From assembly GCF_001425325.1 (NCBI RefSeq), contig NZ_LMEH01000002.1, forward strand, positions 525,109 through 589,108: a DNA stretch of 64,000 nt, read 5' to 3'. Position numbers and translations under genes: made by a program. This DNA comes from Leifsonia sp. Root1293. Lineage in GTDB: Bacteria; Actinomycetota; Actinomycetes; Actinomycetales; Microbacteriaceae. Shown in pieces: positions 52,037-62,100 of the stretch (within the stretch, counting starts at the first letter, position 1; the number at the start of each line of letters is the position of its first letter). Below the pieces are notes generated by a model, which saw nothing but the letters and a program-made list of their open reading frames with translations, ran no database searches and was not told where the DNA came from.

Positions 52037-53500
52037 CTAGGCACCGATCGACAGATCGGGCTGGGCTTCGATCCCGAACGTGCGGCGCAGCGCCGAACGC
52101 GCGGCGTGCCAGCCATTCAAACCGTGCACGCCCGGCCCCGGAGATGTCGATGCCGAGCACAGGTAGACGCCGTCGAGAGGGGTGTGCCACGGGTCTGGAG
52201 CGAACACCGGCCGCTTCAGCAACTGCAGGATGTTGGCAGCCCCGGAGGCGATGTCGCCGCCGATGTAGTTCGGGTTGTACTCCTCCAGGTCCATCGCCGT
52301 TCGACTCGACGACGCCAGGATGGTGTCGCGGAATCCGGGTGCGAAACGCTCGATCTGGGCCGTGACCGCATCGGTCTGGTCGATGTCGGATCCTGCTGGA
52401 ACGTGCGTGTACGCCCAGGCCGTGTGCTTGCCGTCCGGTGCCCGCGACCCGTCGACGACGCTCGGCTGCGAGATCAGGACGTAGGGAGCGTCGCTGTGCC
52501 GCCCCGAGGCGACAGTGCGCTCGGCCGCGGCGATCTGGGCGCGGCTGCCGCCGAGGTGCACGGTACCGGCGTCGCCCACGGCCGGGTTCGCCCACGGGAT
52601 GGGCGCATCGAGTGCGAAGTCGACCTTCGCCGCGGCGTTGCCGTACTCGAATGACTCCAGCTGTCGGGCGTAGGCGCCGGGCAGCCTGTCTCCGGCGAGC
52701 TCGAGAAGGGTCCGGGGTGTGGTGTCCAGGATGACCGCGCGGCTCGACGGGAGGGCGCGCAGGTCGGTGACCTCCGCATCCGTCACCAGGGAACCGCCAT
52801 GGGCGATGAGGTCGTCGACCATGGCGTCGATGATCGCCTGCGTGCCACCGATGGGGATCGGCCAGCCGCGGGCATGGGCGTGTGCGGCGAGGGAGAGTCC
52901 AGCTCCGGCGGTCGTCGGACTCGGCATCGACCTGATGGCGTGCGCGGCGACGCCACTGAGCATCGCCGGGGCGACGTCGTCGGTGAAGCGCAGGTTCCAC
53001 AGCGGAGTGCCCTGCTCGAGCACTCGGAGTCCCAGGCGGGCTGCGAGCACCGGGTGTTCGGGAACGCGGAGCAGGGTGTCGCCGGTGAGGCTCGCGACCC
53101 AGTCCGCCCTCTCCACGAGCGGCCCCATGAGTGCGGCGTAGGCGCGACCGTCTCGGCCGAGTTCAGCGGCCGTCCTCTCCAGGTCCACGTAGGCGACCCC
53201 GGCGCGACCGTCGTCGAGCGGATGCGCGAACGACGCCCCGGGCAACCGCAGGTCGATGCGCCGATGGAGCTGGAACTCGCGGAAGAACGGCGATGCGAGG
53301 GCGAGCGGATGCACCGCGGAGCAGACGTCGTGCAGGAAGCCAGGCAGCGTCAACTCGGCGGACCGTGCGCCGCCCCCCGGCGTCGAGTTGCGCTCGTAGA
53401 CGACGACACGCAGGCCGGCGCGGGCCAGGGTGACGGCCGCGGCCATCCCATTGGGGCCGGCTCCGACGACCACGGCGTCGAACTCGGTCGTTGCGCTCAT
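52037..53500 (-). CDS. phytoene-desaturase-like FAD oxidoreductase
   Basis: 487 aa from ATG 53500. FAD motif FDAVVVGAGPNGMAAAVTLA (residues ~7-26), VVVYERNSTPGGGARSAELT (~32-51) and a C-terminal LDGVYLCSASTSPGPGVHGL flavin-contact motif (~445-464). It belongs to the CrtI/NAD(P)-dependent amine-oxidase-like group (PYROXD2-like), whose actinobacterial members mostly lack known substrates. No other carotenoid genes are near. The start overlaps the preceding SRPBCC gene stop by 4 bp (ATGA), so they are co-expressed. Confidence 0.88.
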   Translation of the reverse strand: MSATTEFDAVVVGAGPNGMAAAVTLARAGLRVVVYERNSTPGGGARSAELTLPGFLHDVCSAVHPLALASPFFREFQLHRRIDLRLPGASFAHPLDDGRAGVAYVDLERTAAELGRDGRAYAALMGPLVERADWVASLTGDTLLRVPEHPVLAARLGLRVLEQGTPLWNLRFTDDVAPAMLSGVAAHAIRSMPSPTTAGAGLSLAAHAHARGWPIPIGGTQAIIDAMVDDLIAHGGSLVTDAEVTDLRALPSSRAVILDTTPRTLLELAGDRLPGAYARQLESFEYGNAAAKVDFALDAPIPWANPAVGDAGTVHLGGSRAQIAAAERTVASGRHSDAPYVLISQPSVVDGSRAPDGKHTAWAYTHVPAGSDIDQTDAVTAQIERFAPGFRDTILASSSRTAMDLEEYNPNYIGGDIASGAANILQLLKRPVFAPDPWHTPLDGVYLCSASTSPGPGVHGLNGWHAARSALRRTFGIEAQPDLSIGA

Positions 53501-53976
53501 TGCGGGGGAACCGTCTCCGCGTGGGCCCCATGGAACGTCGACGGCTGCCGGCCCTCGGCGATGTAGGCGAGTCGGCGCAGCGTCTCGCGGTTCCGGAGGT
53601 AGAGCATCGGCTCGGTCAGGATGCGGGGAACCCAGTCGCCCGGCCCGGCGACGGGGTGCTCCTGGATGCGCACCAGGCATCCGTCTCCCCACGGCTTGAC
53701 GTCGATGGTGACGCGGGCCTCGCCGATCGGCCAGCCCTTCGCGCGCATGACCGCGCGGTGGGGTGGCGCCCACTCCTCGCTCACGGTCTCGTCATCGATC
53801 AGCGCCGGCCACACGCCGACGGAATGCTGGAGCGTGCTCCGGGGTGAAGGCCACGCCTTGTCGACCGCGCGCATCCTGGATGCCCCGACCACCCAGACCG
53901 GGTAGAGCCATCCGTCGGCGAGCACCTCGAACACGGCAGCCGGCGGGCACGACATCCGCTTGACGTTGCGAGACAC
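53497..53976 (-). CDS. SRPBCC-family protein
   Basis: 159 aa from GTG 53976 with GAAGGAG upstream. Begins SRNVKRMSCPPAAVFEVLAD and continues with GWLYPVWVVGASRMRAVDKA, consistent with a polyketide cyclase/START-like ligand-binding fold (SRPBCC). It likely binds a hydrophobic ligand and, given the 4-bp overlap, may hand it to the oxidoreductase that follows. The in-frame extension to 54417 is rejected: it lies antisense to the next gene. Confidence 0.82.
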   Translation of the reverse strand: MSRNVKRMSCPPAAVFEVLADGWLYPVWVVGASRMRAVDKAWPSPRSTLQHSVGVWPALIDDETVSEEWAPPHRAVMRAKGWPIGEARVTIDVKPWGDGCLVRIQEHPVAGPGDWVPRILTEPMLYLRNRETLRRLAYIAEGRQPSTFHGAHAETVPPQ

Positions 53977-54110
53977 GATTGCACTCCTTCCGGCGCCGAT
54001 GACGACGCACGTCACGGCTGGATCGCGCTGCGCGACCTGACTTCGACAGTACGGGGCGCCGACCAGTGGCGACAGTGCTTGACAGGGCGCTACACGGCGG
54101 TCGCAACCCG

Positions 54111-54145
54111 TTGACTCTCCGCTCGGGTCGGCGCAGAGTCTCCTC
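54111..54145 (+). promoter_or_regulatory. promoter of the 54146 gene
   Basis: TTGACT (54111-54116), 17-base spacer, CAGAGT (54134-54139), six bases, ATG 54146. A second TTGACA lies at 54079-54084. Confidence 0.5.
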
Positions 54146-54604
54146 ATGACTGCCAGCAGCCACTCCACCGCCGGCGACGGACCGGATCGTGCCCACCTCC
54201 GACCCGAGGGAGTCTCCGACGAGACCATCTCGGCGCTCGGCAAGCTGTCCGAGGCGCTGGAGGTCGCCGAAGACGCGCGCGGCCATCTGTACGCCTTCCA
54301 CAGGCTCACCGGCCAGGCCGACCTCGCTCTGGGTGAGGCCGTCGAGCAGTTGCGCGATGCCGGCCACAGCGACCTGGCCGACAGGATCGAGTCGGAGCTC
54401 GTCGGCCGCAACGTCATCGAGGGGCGGTGGACCTTCCAGATCGTCGAGGAGTACGACGACGGCTACCACGCCGCGTTCGTCGAGCTTGAACGGCGGGCGC
54501 GAGACGACCTCGTCGCCGGCCGCAGGCATCTCTTCGAGGCTGAGATGAAGGAGGAGCGGCGCAGCCAGGGTCGCAGACACCACGAGGCGAGACCGGCCGA
54601 GTGA
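54146..54604 (+). CDS. conserved hypothetical protein, charged helical
   Basis: 152 aa, soluble, rich in Glu/Arg/Asp. The central part (ISALGKLSEALEVAEDARGH, LYAFHRLTGQADLALGEAVE, QLRDAGHSDLADRIESELVG) looks helical, followed by RWTFQIVEEYDDGYHAAF and a basic C-terminus (EERRSQGRRHHEARPAE). I do not recognise a named family with certainty, but the text resembles small actinobacterial proteins of unknown function. It starts after a TTGACT-17-CAGAGT promoter as a probable leaderless gene. Confidence 0.75.
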   Translation: MTASSHSTAGDGPDRAHLRPEGVSDETISALGKLSEALEVAEDARGHLYAFHRLTGQADLALGEAVEQLRDAGHSDLADRIESELVGRNVIEGRWTFQIVEEYDDGYHAAFVELERRARDDLVAGRRHLFEAEMKEERRSQGRRHHEARPAE

Positions 54605-54734
54605 CCGCTGCACCGAGGGTGGTCTGAGCGCCTCCGCAGCGCATCCACCGGCACACGGCAAGGGGTTGTGGGCTCCGGATGCACTCCGCGATGGTGGAGG
54701 CAGATGCGGCAGAGCGCCGTTCGGAGAGGACACC

Positions 54735-55703
54735 ATGCCGCTCGTCGGATTTCATGCGTCACACGAACAGATCCACCCCGGCGCACTGCTCACCGCCGTG
54801 CAGCGGGCCGAGCAGGCCGGATTCCAGGCGGCCATGTGCTCGGACCACTTCGCGCCCTGGCTGCCGGAACAGGGCCACTCCGGCTTCGCCTGGAGCTGGC
54901 TCGCCGCGGCGCTCGAGTCGACGCGGCTCGAGTTCGGCGTCGTGACGGCGCCCGGTCAGCGCTACCACCCTGCGATCATCGCCCAGGCCATGGCGACTCT
55001 CGCCGCGATGTATCCGGGGCGGTTCTGGGCGGCCCTCGGCAGCGGGGAGGCGATGAACGAGCACATCACCGGCGACGCCTGGCCGGAGAAGCCCGTGCGC
55101 GATGCGCGGCTCGTGGAGTGCGTCGACGTGATCCGGCGGCTGCTCGCCGGAGATGAGGTGTCGGTCGACGGGCTCGTCACCGTCGACCGGGCGCGTGTCT
55201 GGAGTCTCCCCGAGGAGCCGCCGGCGATCTTCGCCGCCGCCGTCAGCGTGGAGAAGGCCGCATCGGCCGCCACGTGGGCCGATGGGCTCATCACCGTGGC
55301 GCAGCCCCCAGAGCAGCTGCGCTCCGTCGTAGACGCCTATCGCGACAGCGGGGGCTCCGGTCCGGTCTGCCTGCAGGTGCACCTGAGCTACGCCGCCACC
55401 GAGGACGAGGCTCTCGCCGTCGCGAACGAGCAGTGGCGCAACGGCCTGGTGCCGCCGTTGCGGTCCTGGGACCTTGACGATCCGTCCGACTTCGTCGCCG
55501 AGACGGCGGATGCCGCCCCGGACGCGATCCGGGGCCCGGTGTTCGTGTCGGCTGACGTTGCGGCGCACCTCGCCCACCTCGAATCGCTCGCGTCGATCGG
55601 GTTCGACAGGCTCTACCTGCACCACGTCGGACGCGATCAGGATCGCTTCATCGACGTCTTCGGCGCCGAGGTGCTCCCGCAGCTGGCGGGGGTGCACGCG
55701 TGA
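54735..55703 (+). CDS. LLM-class flavin oxidoreductase (TIGR03885-like)
   Basis: 322 aa from ATG 54735 with GGAGAGGA upstream. Luciferase-like TIM barrel: VQRAEQAGFQAAMCSDHFAP, LEFGVVTAPGQRYHPAIIAQ, AMYPGRFWAALGSGEAMNEH and VDVIRRLLAGDEVSVDGLVT. It resembles the subgroup modelled as TIGR03885, described as having reverted from F420 to flavin. The stop overlaps the next GH13 gene start (GTGA), so the two are translationally coupled. Substrate unknown. Confidence 0.85.
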   Translation: MPLVGFHASHEQIHPGALLTAVQRAEQAGFQAAMCSDHFAPWLPEQGHSGFAWSWLAAALESTRLEFGVVTAPGQRYHPAIIAQAMATLAAMYPGRFWAALGSGEAMNEHITGDAWPEKPVRDARLVECVDVIRRLLAGDEVSVDGLVTVDRARVWSLPEEPPAIFAAAVSVEKAASAATWADGLITVAQPPEQLRSVVDAYRDSGGSGPVCLQVHLSYAATEDEALAVANEQWRNGLVPPLRSWDLDDPSDFVAETADAAPDAIRGPVFVSADVAAHLAHLESLASIGFDRLYLHHVGRDQDRFIDVFGAEVLPQLAGVHA

Positions 55704-57361
55704 AGATCACCGACACCAGCGACCTGTGGTGGAAGACCGCCGTCGTCTACTGCCTCGACATCGAGACCTACATGGACTGGAACGATGACGGCTGCGGCGA
55801 CTTCGAGGGCCTCGTGCACCGCATCGACTACCTCGCCGAGCTCGGGGTCACCTGCCTGTGGCTGATGCCGTTCCAGCCGACGCCCGACAGGGACGACGGC
55901 TATGACATCACCGACTTCTACGGCGTCGACCCGCGCTTCGGCAGCCTGGGCGATGTCGCCGAGCTGATCCGCACCGCCACCGACAGGGGCATCAGGGTCA
56001 TCATCGATCTCGTCATGAACCACACCTCGAACCGGCATCCGTGGTTCAAGTCGGCTCGGAGCAGCCCGACATCGCCGTATCGCGACTACTACGTCTGGCG
56101 CGACGAGCCGCCGGCGACGCAGCCGGAGACAGTCTTCCCGGGCGAGGAGGATGGCGTGTGGGACTGGGATGAGAAGGCCGGCCAGTACTACCTGCACACC
56201 TTCTACAAGCAGCAGCCCGACCTCAACATCGCCAACCCGAAGGTGCGGGACGAGATCGCGAAGACCGTCGGGTTCTGGCTCGCGCTGGGCGTCTCCGGCT
56301 TCAGGGTCGACGCCGTGCCGTTTCTCATCGAGCCGCCTGCCGGTACAGAGATCGGCGACCCTCACGAGTTCCTGCGCGACATCCGCCGGTTCCTCGAGCG
56401 TCGGTCGTCCGAGGCGATCCTGCTGGGCGAGGTGAACCTGCCGTACGAGCAGCAGATCGAGTACTTCGGCGGGAGCCGCTCCGCAGAGCTCACGATGCAG
56501 TTCGACTTCGAGGCGATGCAGCGCATGTACCTCGCGCTCGCGCGTTCCGACGCGACGCCGCTCGCCGAGACGCTGGCGCGTCGACCGGCGCTCGAGCCCG
56601 AGATGCAGTGGGCGAACTTCGTGCGCAATCACGACGAGCTCACCCTCGACAAGCTCAGTGATCCCGAACGCCAGGAGGTCTTCGACGCGTTCGCCCCGGA
56701 AGACTGGATGCGGGTCTACGGGCGGGGCATCGCACGGCGCCTGCCACCCATGCTCGGCGGCGACCCACGCAGGATGAAGCTGGTCTACAGCCTCCTGTTC
56801 TCCCTGCCGGGAACGCCGGTGCTGTTCTACGGCGAGGAGATCGGGATGGGAGAGAACAAGGAGCTGGGCGGCCGGCTGACGGTGCGCTCGCCGATGCAGT
56901 GGACGAGCGAACGCAACGGCGGCTTCTCGCGTGCCATCCCCTCACGCCTCGTGGCCCGGCCGCCCAGTGACGGCTACGCGCCGGAGCACGTCAACGTCGA
57001 GGCCCAGATGCACGACGAGGAGTCGATGCTGCTGTTCATCCGCCGGCTGACCACCCGCTACCGGGCGTCGGCGGAGATCGGATGGGGCGCCCTCGAGATC
57101 CTCGAGCAGCCGGAAAAGTCGGTGCTCGCCCACCAGGTCACCGCGGACGTCGGCCGCCTCATCGCCCTGCACAACTTCGCCAACACTCCCGTGGTCGTGC
57201 CGCTCGCGCTCCAGGTCGATGGCGAGGGCTGGGAGCTGTCCGATCTCTTCGCCGTCACCCGCATCCCGGTCGACGAGCGTGGACGCGCCGAGGTGCACCT
57301 CGACGCCTACGGCTACCGCTGGCTGCGGTTGGTGGGGCCGGGGGACAGACGGCTGACCTGA
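55700..57361 (+). CDS. trehalose-synthase-like GH13 enzyme
   Basis: 553 aa from GTG 55700, overlapping the preceding gene by 4 bp. Close to TreS in the N-terminal half: WWKTAVVYCLDIETYMDWND, GDFEGLVHRIDYLAELGVTC, WLMPFQPTPDRDDGYDITDF, IIDLVMNHTSNRHPWFKSAR. Catalytic Asp in GFRVDAVPFLIEPP (~residue 204), Glu in ILLGEVNLPYEQQ (~242), Asp in FVRNHDELTLDKL (~311). Unlike standard TreS there is DIETYMDW in place of the usual VEVRSFYDS-type text, so isomerase activity is not assured; no maltokinase domain is attached. Confidence 0.88.
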   Translation: MKITDTSDLWWKTAVVYCLDIETYMDWNDDGCGDFEGLVHRIDYLAELGVTCLWLMPFQPTPDRDDGYDITDFYGVDPRFGSLGDVAELIRTATDRGIRVIIDLVMNHTSNRHPWFKSARSSPTSPYRDYYVWRDEPPATQPETVFPGEEDGVWDWDEKAGQYYLHTFYKQQPDLNIANPKVRDEIAKTVGFWLALGVSGFRVDAVPFLIEPPAGTEIGDPHEFLRDIRRFLERRSSEAILLGEVNLPYEQQIEYFGGSRSAELTMQFDFEAMQRMYLALARSDATPLAETLARRPALEPEMQWANFVRNHDELTLDKLSDPERQEVFDAFAPEDWMRVYGRGIARRLPPMLGGDPRRMKLVYSLLFSLPGTPVLFYGEEIGMGENKELGGRLTVRSPMQWTSERNGGFSRAIPSRLVARPPSDGYAPEHVNVEAQMHDEESMLLFIRRLTTRYRASAEIGWGALEILEQPEKSVLAHQVTADVGRLIALHNFANTPVVVPLALQVDGEGWELSDLFAVTRIPVDERGRAEVHLDAYGYRWLRLVGPGDRRLT

Positions 57362-57371
57362 TGGTCTTCGC

Positions 57372-57391
57372 CGGCGCCGTTTCCGGCGCTG
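57372..57391. terminator. hairpin between convergent GH13 and flavodoxin-like genes
   Basis: CGGCGCCG, loop TTTC, CGGCGCTG: an 8-bp stem with one G-U pair in the 43-bp gap. Confidence 0.45.
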
Positions 57392-57404
57392 CCGACCGCC
57401 GGTG

Positions 57405-58019
57405 TCACGCCGGCGCCGGGAACGGGGTCGCCTTCAGCGTTCGGGCGAGGTGAGCCGTGTTGCGCACCAGGAGTGCGTTCGCGGTGGCGACGGCATCCGG
57501 AGTGGAGGCCAGGTCGGCGTAGTCGACGGTGTTCATCGCCTCGCCGTTCCAGTACGTCGCCGCCTGTGACGCGATGCTGAAACCGACGTCGATCAGGCCC
57601 TGATAGGCGTCGGCGATGATGGCGTGGGCGCCATCCTCATTGCCGACGACGGCGACGGCGGCGACCTTGCCGGCGAGGATGGCCCTGCCCTCGGAATCGG
57701 TCTCGGAGATCTCGGCGTCGAGGCGCTCGAAGACGCGCTGGGCCACGCTCGACATGTGCCCCACCCACGTGGGAGTCGCGAGCAGCAGGATGTCGGCGGC
57801 GAGGACCTTCTCGCGGATAGCGGGCCAATCGTCTCCATCGCCCATGTCGGCCTCGACGCCGGGGCGCACGTCGTGGTCGACGACGCGCACCACCTCGCCT
57901 GCGATGCCATCGGCGGCGAAGAGGTCGAGCACCTGGCGCACGATGAGGTCGGTGCTGGACGGCGCCGGCGACGGCTTCAGGGTGCAGTTCAGAGCGAGTA
58001 CGGTCATCTCGGCGGGCAT
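57405..58019 (-). CDS. NAD(P)H-dependent FMN reductase/flavodoxin-like protein
   Basis: 204 aa from ATG 58019 (AAAGG upstream; ATG 58007 also possible). Flavodoxin-like fold: VLALNCTLKPSPAPSSTDLI (phosphate-binding loop, residues ~7-26), DILLLATPTWVGHMSSVAQR (~77-96) and AVAVVGNEDGAHAIIADAYQ. Likely reduces FMN or quinones with NAD(P)H and could supply FMNH2 to the LLM-type enzymes on either side (inference). Divergent from the second LLM gene with 111 bp between starts. Confidence 0.87.
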   Translation of the reverse strand: MPAEMTVLALNCTLKPSPAPSSTDLIVRQVLDLFAADGIAGEVVRVVDHDVRPGVEADMGDGDDWPAIREKVLAADILLLATPTWVGHMSSVAQRVFERLDAEISETDSEGRAILAGKVAAVAVVGNEDGAHAIIADAYQGLIDVGFSIASQAATYWNGEAMNTVDYADLASTPDAVATANALLVRNTAHLARTLKATPFPAPA

Positions 58020-58095
58020 GGGGTGCCTTTCATTCTGGGTTTCCTCGGGTCATCCCATCCGACGCTACGAGGCCCAGCGCCGTCGCAGCAGGGGG

Positions 58096-58130
58096 TTGAC
58101 CTGTCGGAGGTGGGCAGTAGCGTCGGTCGC
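58096..58130 (+). promoter_or_regulatory. promoter of the second LLM oxidoreductase gene
   Basis: TTGACC (58096-58101), 16-base spacer, TAGCGT (58118-58123), seven bases, ATG 58131. The most complete leaderless promoter in the window. Confidence 0.6.
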
Positions 58131-59009
58131 ATGAAGTACGGGTTCATCTTCACCGGCAGTGATCCGTCGCTCGCCGTCGAGCTGGCTGGGCTGGCCGAGC
58201 AGAGCGGCTGGGACGGCTTCTTCGTCTGGGAGGGCATCTGGGCGACCGACCCCTGGTCGACCCTCGCAGCTGCTGCCGTGGCGACGGAGCGCATCCGTCT
58301 GGGCACCATGCTCACCCCCGTCCCGCGGCGGCGGCCGTGGGAGCTCGCCGGTCAGACCATGACCGTCGACAGGCTCTCGGGTGGCAGGGTCATCCTGTCG
58401 GCCGGTCTGGGGGTTCCCGAAGACGTCGAAGCGCGATTCTGGATCTTCGAGAGCGATCCCGGGCGACGGGTGCGCGCAGAACAGCTCGACGAGAGCCTCG
58501 AACTGATGCAGAAGCTGTGGCAGGCCGAGCCGTTCGAGCACAGCGGTGCGCACTTCCGTGCGGAACGCACCGAGGAGATGCTGCCGCCGCCCATCGTGCA
58601 GCACCCGCGCATTCCCACCTGGGTCGTCGGCGTCTGGCCGCGCCTGCGGTCGATGCGGCGTGTCGCGCGCTACGACGGCTGGATCCCCAACTACGCGCCG
58701 CCGGGTGCGACGGGTGTCGCCGGCCCCGAAGCTCAGCAGGAGCACTACACGCCCGAGATCGCCGCGGAGGCCATCGCGTGGCTCCAGGACGAACGAGCGA
58801 GGCTCGGCCTGGCGGACCAGCCGTTCGATGTGATCCAGGAGGGCACCACGACGGGAACGAATGCCGCTGCCGACGCCGCACTCGTGCAGCCGTGGGCTGA
58901 TGCCGGTGTCACCTGGTGGCTGGACTCGAACTGGCAGGTGCCGTCCGAGGAGGTGGCGTCCTATGCCCGGGCTCGGGTGATCGCTGGTCCGCCGAGGACG
59001 GCTCGGTAG
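58131..59009 (+). CDS. LLM-class flavin-dependent oxidoreductase
   Basis: 292 aa from ATG 58131; the longer open frame from 57624 is antisense to the flavodoxin gene and rejected. Luciferase-like barrel: LAELAEQSG-type start (VELAGLAEQSGWDGFFVWEG), ATERIRLGTMLTPVPRRRPW, AGQTMTVDRLSGGRVILSAG and LDESLELMQKLWQAEPFEHS are all typical of bacterial LLM proteins. May use FMN or F420; substrate unknown. Not in the same subgroup as the LLM gene at 54.7 kb. Confidence 0.88.
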   Translation: MKYGFIFTGSDPSLAVELAGLAEQSGWDGFFVWEGIWATDPWSTLAAAAVATERIRLGTMLTPVPRRRPWELAGQTMTVDRLSGGRVILSAGLGVPEDVEARFWIFESDPGRRVRAEQLDESLELMQKLWQAEPFEHSGAHFRAERTEEMLPPPIVQHPRIPTWVVGVWPRLRSMRRVARYDGWIPNYAPPGATGVAGPEAQQEHYTPEIAAEAIAWLQDERARLGLADQPFDVIQEGTTTGTNAAADAALVQPWADAGVTWWLDSNWQVPSEEVASYARARVIAGPPRTAR

Positions 59010-59012
59010 GGT

Positions 59013-59097
59013 GCGCTTCGGCCGCGGACGCCGTCCGGGCCTCAGCGAGCGGGGGCTCCCCGTGCGCTTCGGCCGCGGACGCCGTCCGGGCCTCAGC
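59013..59097. repeat. intergenic repeat family 2, two tandem copies
   Basis: Copies at 59013-59046 and 59064-59097, each GCGCTTCGGCCGCGGACG... CCGTCCGGGCCTCAGC, 34 bp, 51 bp apart. They are the reverse complement of the copy at 18913-18946. They lie directly after the LLM oxidoreductase stop. Confidence 0.8.
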
Positions 59098-59196
59098 GGG
59101 CGGGAGGGGGCTTCCGTTCGGCATCCGTGACTGAGAACTATTCACTTATCCGGTTCTGCGCCGTACGTTTGGGGGACGAGCGAACGGGGAGTGCAC

Positions 59197-62100
59197 GTGA
59201 AGCGACGAGTCTGATCGTGGGTCGCGGCCCTCCTCGTCGCGGTATCGGCCCTCGCGCTCGTCGGTCTCACCACGTCTGCGATCGGCGCGACCGTCGCCCC
59301 GTTCGGCGTCCGTTTCCAGACGAACGACAATGGCGCGATCGCCATCGTCGGCAACCAGTTGCAGACCTGCCAGGCGGCGGCAGCCAATTGCATCGGCGCC
59401 CGCGCCGGGACGGCGCGCTTCAACAACAACTCCTTCTCCATGGTCAACCTCGACGTCGATTCCGATCCCTCGACGATCAACTCCTCGAGCGCCGCCCTCG
59501 AAGTGCCCGCTGATGGCGACGTGCTCTGGGCCGGCCTGTACTGGGGGGCTCGGTTGTCGGCGGGGCCGGGCGGTACGGCGGCGACCGGGGACCGGCGCAC
59601 CATGGCCTTCAAGGTTCCGGGCGCGTCCGGGTATGAGGCCGTGACGTCGCAGGCGACCTTCGGACCGACCACCTCGGCCGACCGCGCCTACCAGGAGTTC
59701 GCCGACGTGACGGCTCTCGTGCGATCCGCCGGCGCCGGCGACTACTGGGGCGCCAACGTGCGCGGTGGCACCGGCGAGGACCGCTATGCCGGGTGGTCGC
59801 TCGCCGTGGTGTTCCGTTCGCCCGACCTGCCGTTGCGCAACCTCACCGTCTTCGACGGATTCGCCGATGTCGGGCAGGGTGAGCCGCAGACTGTCACGGT
59901 GAGCGGCTTCCTGGCTCCTCGAACCGGGCCAGTCGACGCCCAGCTCGGGATGGTCGCCTACGAGGGCGACTTCTCGGCTTCAGGCGACAGCGCTTCCCTC
60001 AACTCGACCCAGCTGGGCACCACGGTGTCTCCCGGCACCAACTTCTTCAACGGCTCGAATGATCGCAGTGGCGTCTCGGTCGCGACCCGCTCGACGTCCG
60101 ATCGCAACATGCTCGGCTTCGACGTGAAGCAGCTCGGCGCATCAGGCGTCATCCCGAACGGTGCGACCTCAGCCGACTTCCGCTTCACCAGCAGTGGAGA
60201 CCGATACTTCCCCGGCGTGCTCACCACCGCCATCACCCTGTTCGCCCCCGACTTCACCCCGTCGACGAAGTCGGTCGTCAACCTCGACGGCAATTCGCCG
60301 GCGCGCCCGGGGGACACGCTGCAATACACGCTGAACTTCAGCAATGTCGGTGGCGACCCCGCAGCCGAATCCGTCGCCTCTGACCCGCTTCCCGCAGGCA
60401 CGAGCTACGTGCCCGGGTCGCTCGAGGTCGTCGCGGGTGCCGGTGCAGGTGCGCAGACCGATGACGCGGGCGACGATCAGGCCGAGTACGACGAGGCCAC
60501 GCGCAGCGTGCGGTTCCGGGTCGGTGCCGGTGCTGATGGGTCGGCCGGCGGCATCCTCGCACCCGGGGCAGCGACGACGGTGCGATTCTCCGCTGCCGTC
60601 ACGGATGCCGCCGCCGGAACCACCGTCACCAATGAAGCCCAGCTCGACTACGTCGCCCAGACAGTGGGAAGTCGCTTCACGTACCGCCTCCGTCCGGTGT
60701 CGACCCCGGTCGACGAGGTGGCGAATCTCGCCCTCACAAAGACGGTATCGCCCGATCCTGCTGAGGCGGGAGGTCCTGTCGCATTCACCATGACCGTGGC
60801 CAACGATGGACCGAGCCCCGCCGACGATGTGGTCGTCACCGACCCCATCCCGACCGGGATCTCCGTCACCGATGCGACGTCGACCCAAGGGACATGCGAC
60901 TCCGACGCGGATGCTGTCACCTGCACCCTCGGCACGCTGGCATCAGGCGCCACTGCCACCGTCGTCGTCACCGGGACCAGTGACCCCGGGTCGACCGAGA
61001 CCTCGGTCACCGACATCGCCTCGGTCTCGTCGGCCACCTCCGATCCCGATCTGAGCGACAACACCGCTGGCGCCACCGCCCAGCTCGCCCAGGCCGCCGA
61101 CCTCATCATCACCAAGACGGCAGCTCCGACGACGGTCGTCCCGGGTGGCACCACGGCTTTCACGGTCACCGTGACCAACACGGGCCCCTCCACGGCGCGC
61201 AACGTGACAGTGAACGACGCCGTCGACGACACCACCGCTCTCGCGCTGCTCGATGCCGGAGGCGAGGGTGCGACCTGCTCCCAGCCCCTGCCCGCCGTGC
61301 AGTGCAGCATCCCCGAACTCGCACCCGGTGCGTCGGTCACCGTGGCCCTCGACGCACTGCTGACGCCGGGATCGGCCGCCGGCACAACCGTCACGAACCA
61401 GGCGACGGTCAGTTCGGTCACCCCCGATCCTGACGTGGACAACAACCAGGCCACCGCAACCGTGACCGCCGGGCAACCGCAGGCCGACGTCTCGATCGTG
61501 AAGACCGGCCCTGCGTCGGTCGTGGCCGGTCGCACTCTGACCTATGCCATCACCGTGAGCAACGACGGCCCGTCGGATGCCGCTGACGTGCAGGTGTCCG
61601 ACCTGCTGCCGACCGGAGTCATCGCGACCTCGGTCGCCTCGACCCGCGGCACCTGCGCCCTCGCCGCATCCGTCGAGTGCAGCATCCCGGTCCTGTCTGC
61701 TGGGATCTCGGGCTCGCCCGGCGCAACAGCGGTGATCACGATCCAGGCGGTCGCCGACGGTGGCGCCCCGATCGGAACGGCCACCAACACCGCAACCGTC
61801 ACATCATCCACGTCCGACACCGACACCTCGAACAACTCCGCGAGTGCTTCAACGGATGTGACGGGTGTCGCCGACATCGTCGTCACCAAGACGGCGACGC
61901 CGAACCCCGCCGTCGCGGGGAGCCCGATCACGTACACGATCACCGTGGCGAACACCGGCCCATCGACCTCACGCGGCGTCGTGCTGGACGACCTGCTGCC
62001 GCCCGAATTCGACTTCGCTTCAGCCGCACCCAGCCAGGGGAGCTGCGCCGTCCCCGACGCCTCCGCCCTCGTCTGCGACATCGGCGACATCGCGAACGGT

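Noticed and set aside
59330-59644. 104-codon plus-strand frame
   Set aside because: It is a shifted frame inside the DUF11 protein; the true frame runs from 59215 onward.
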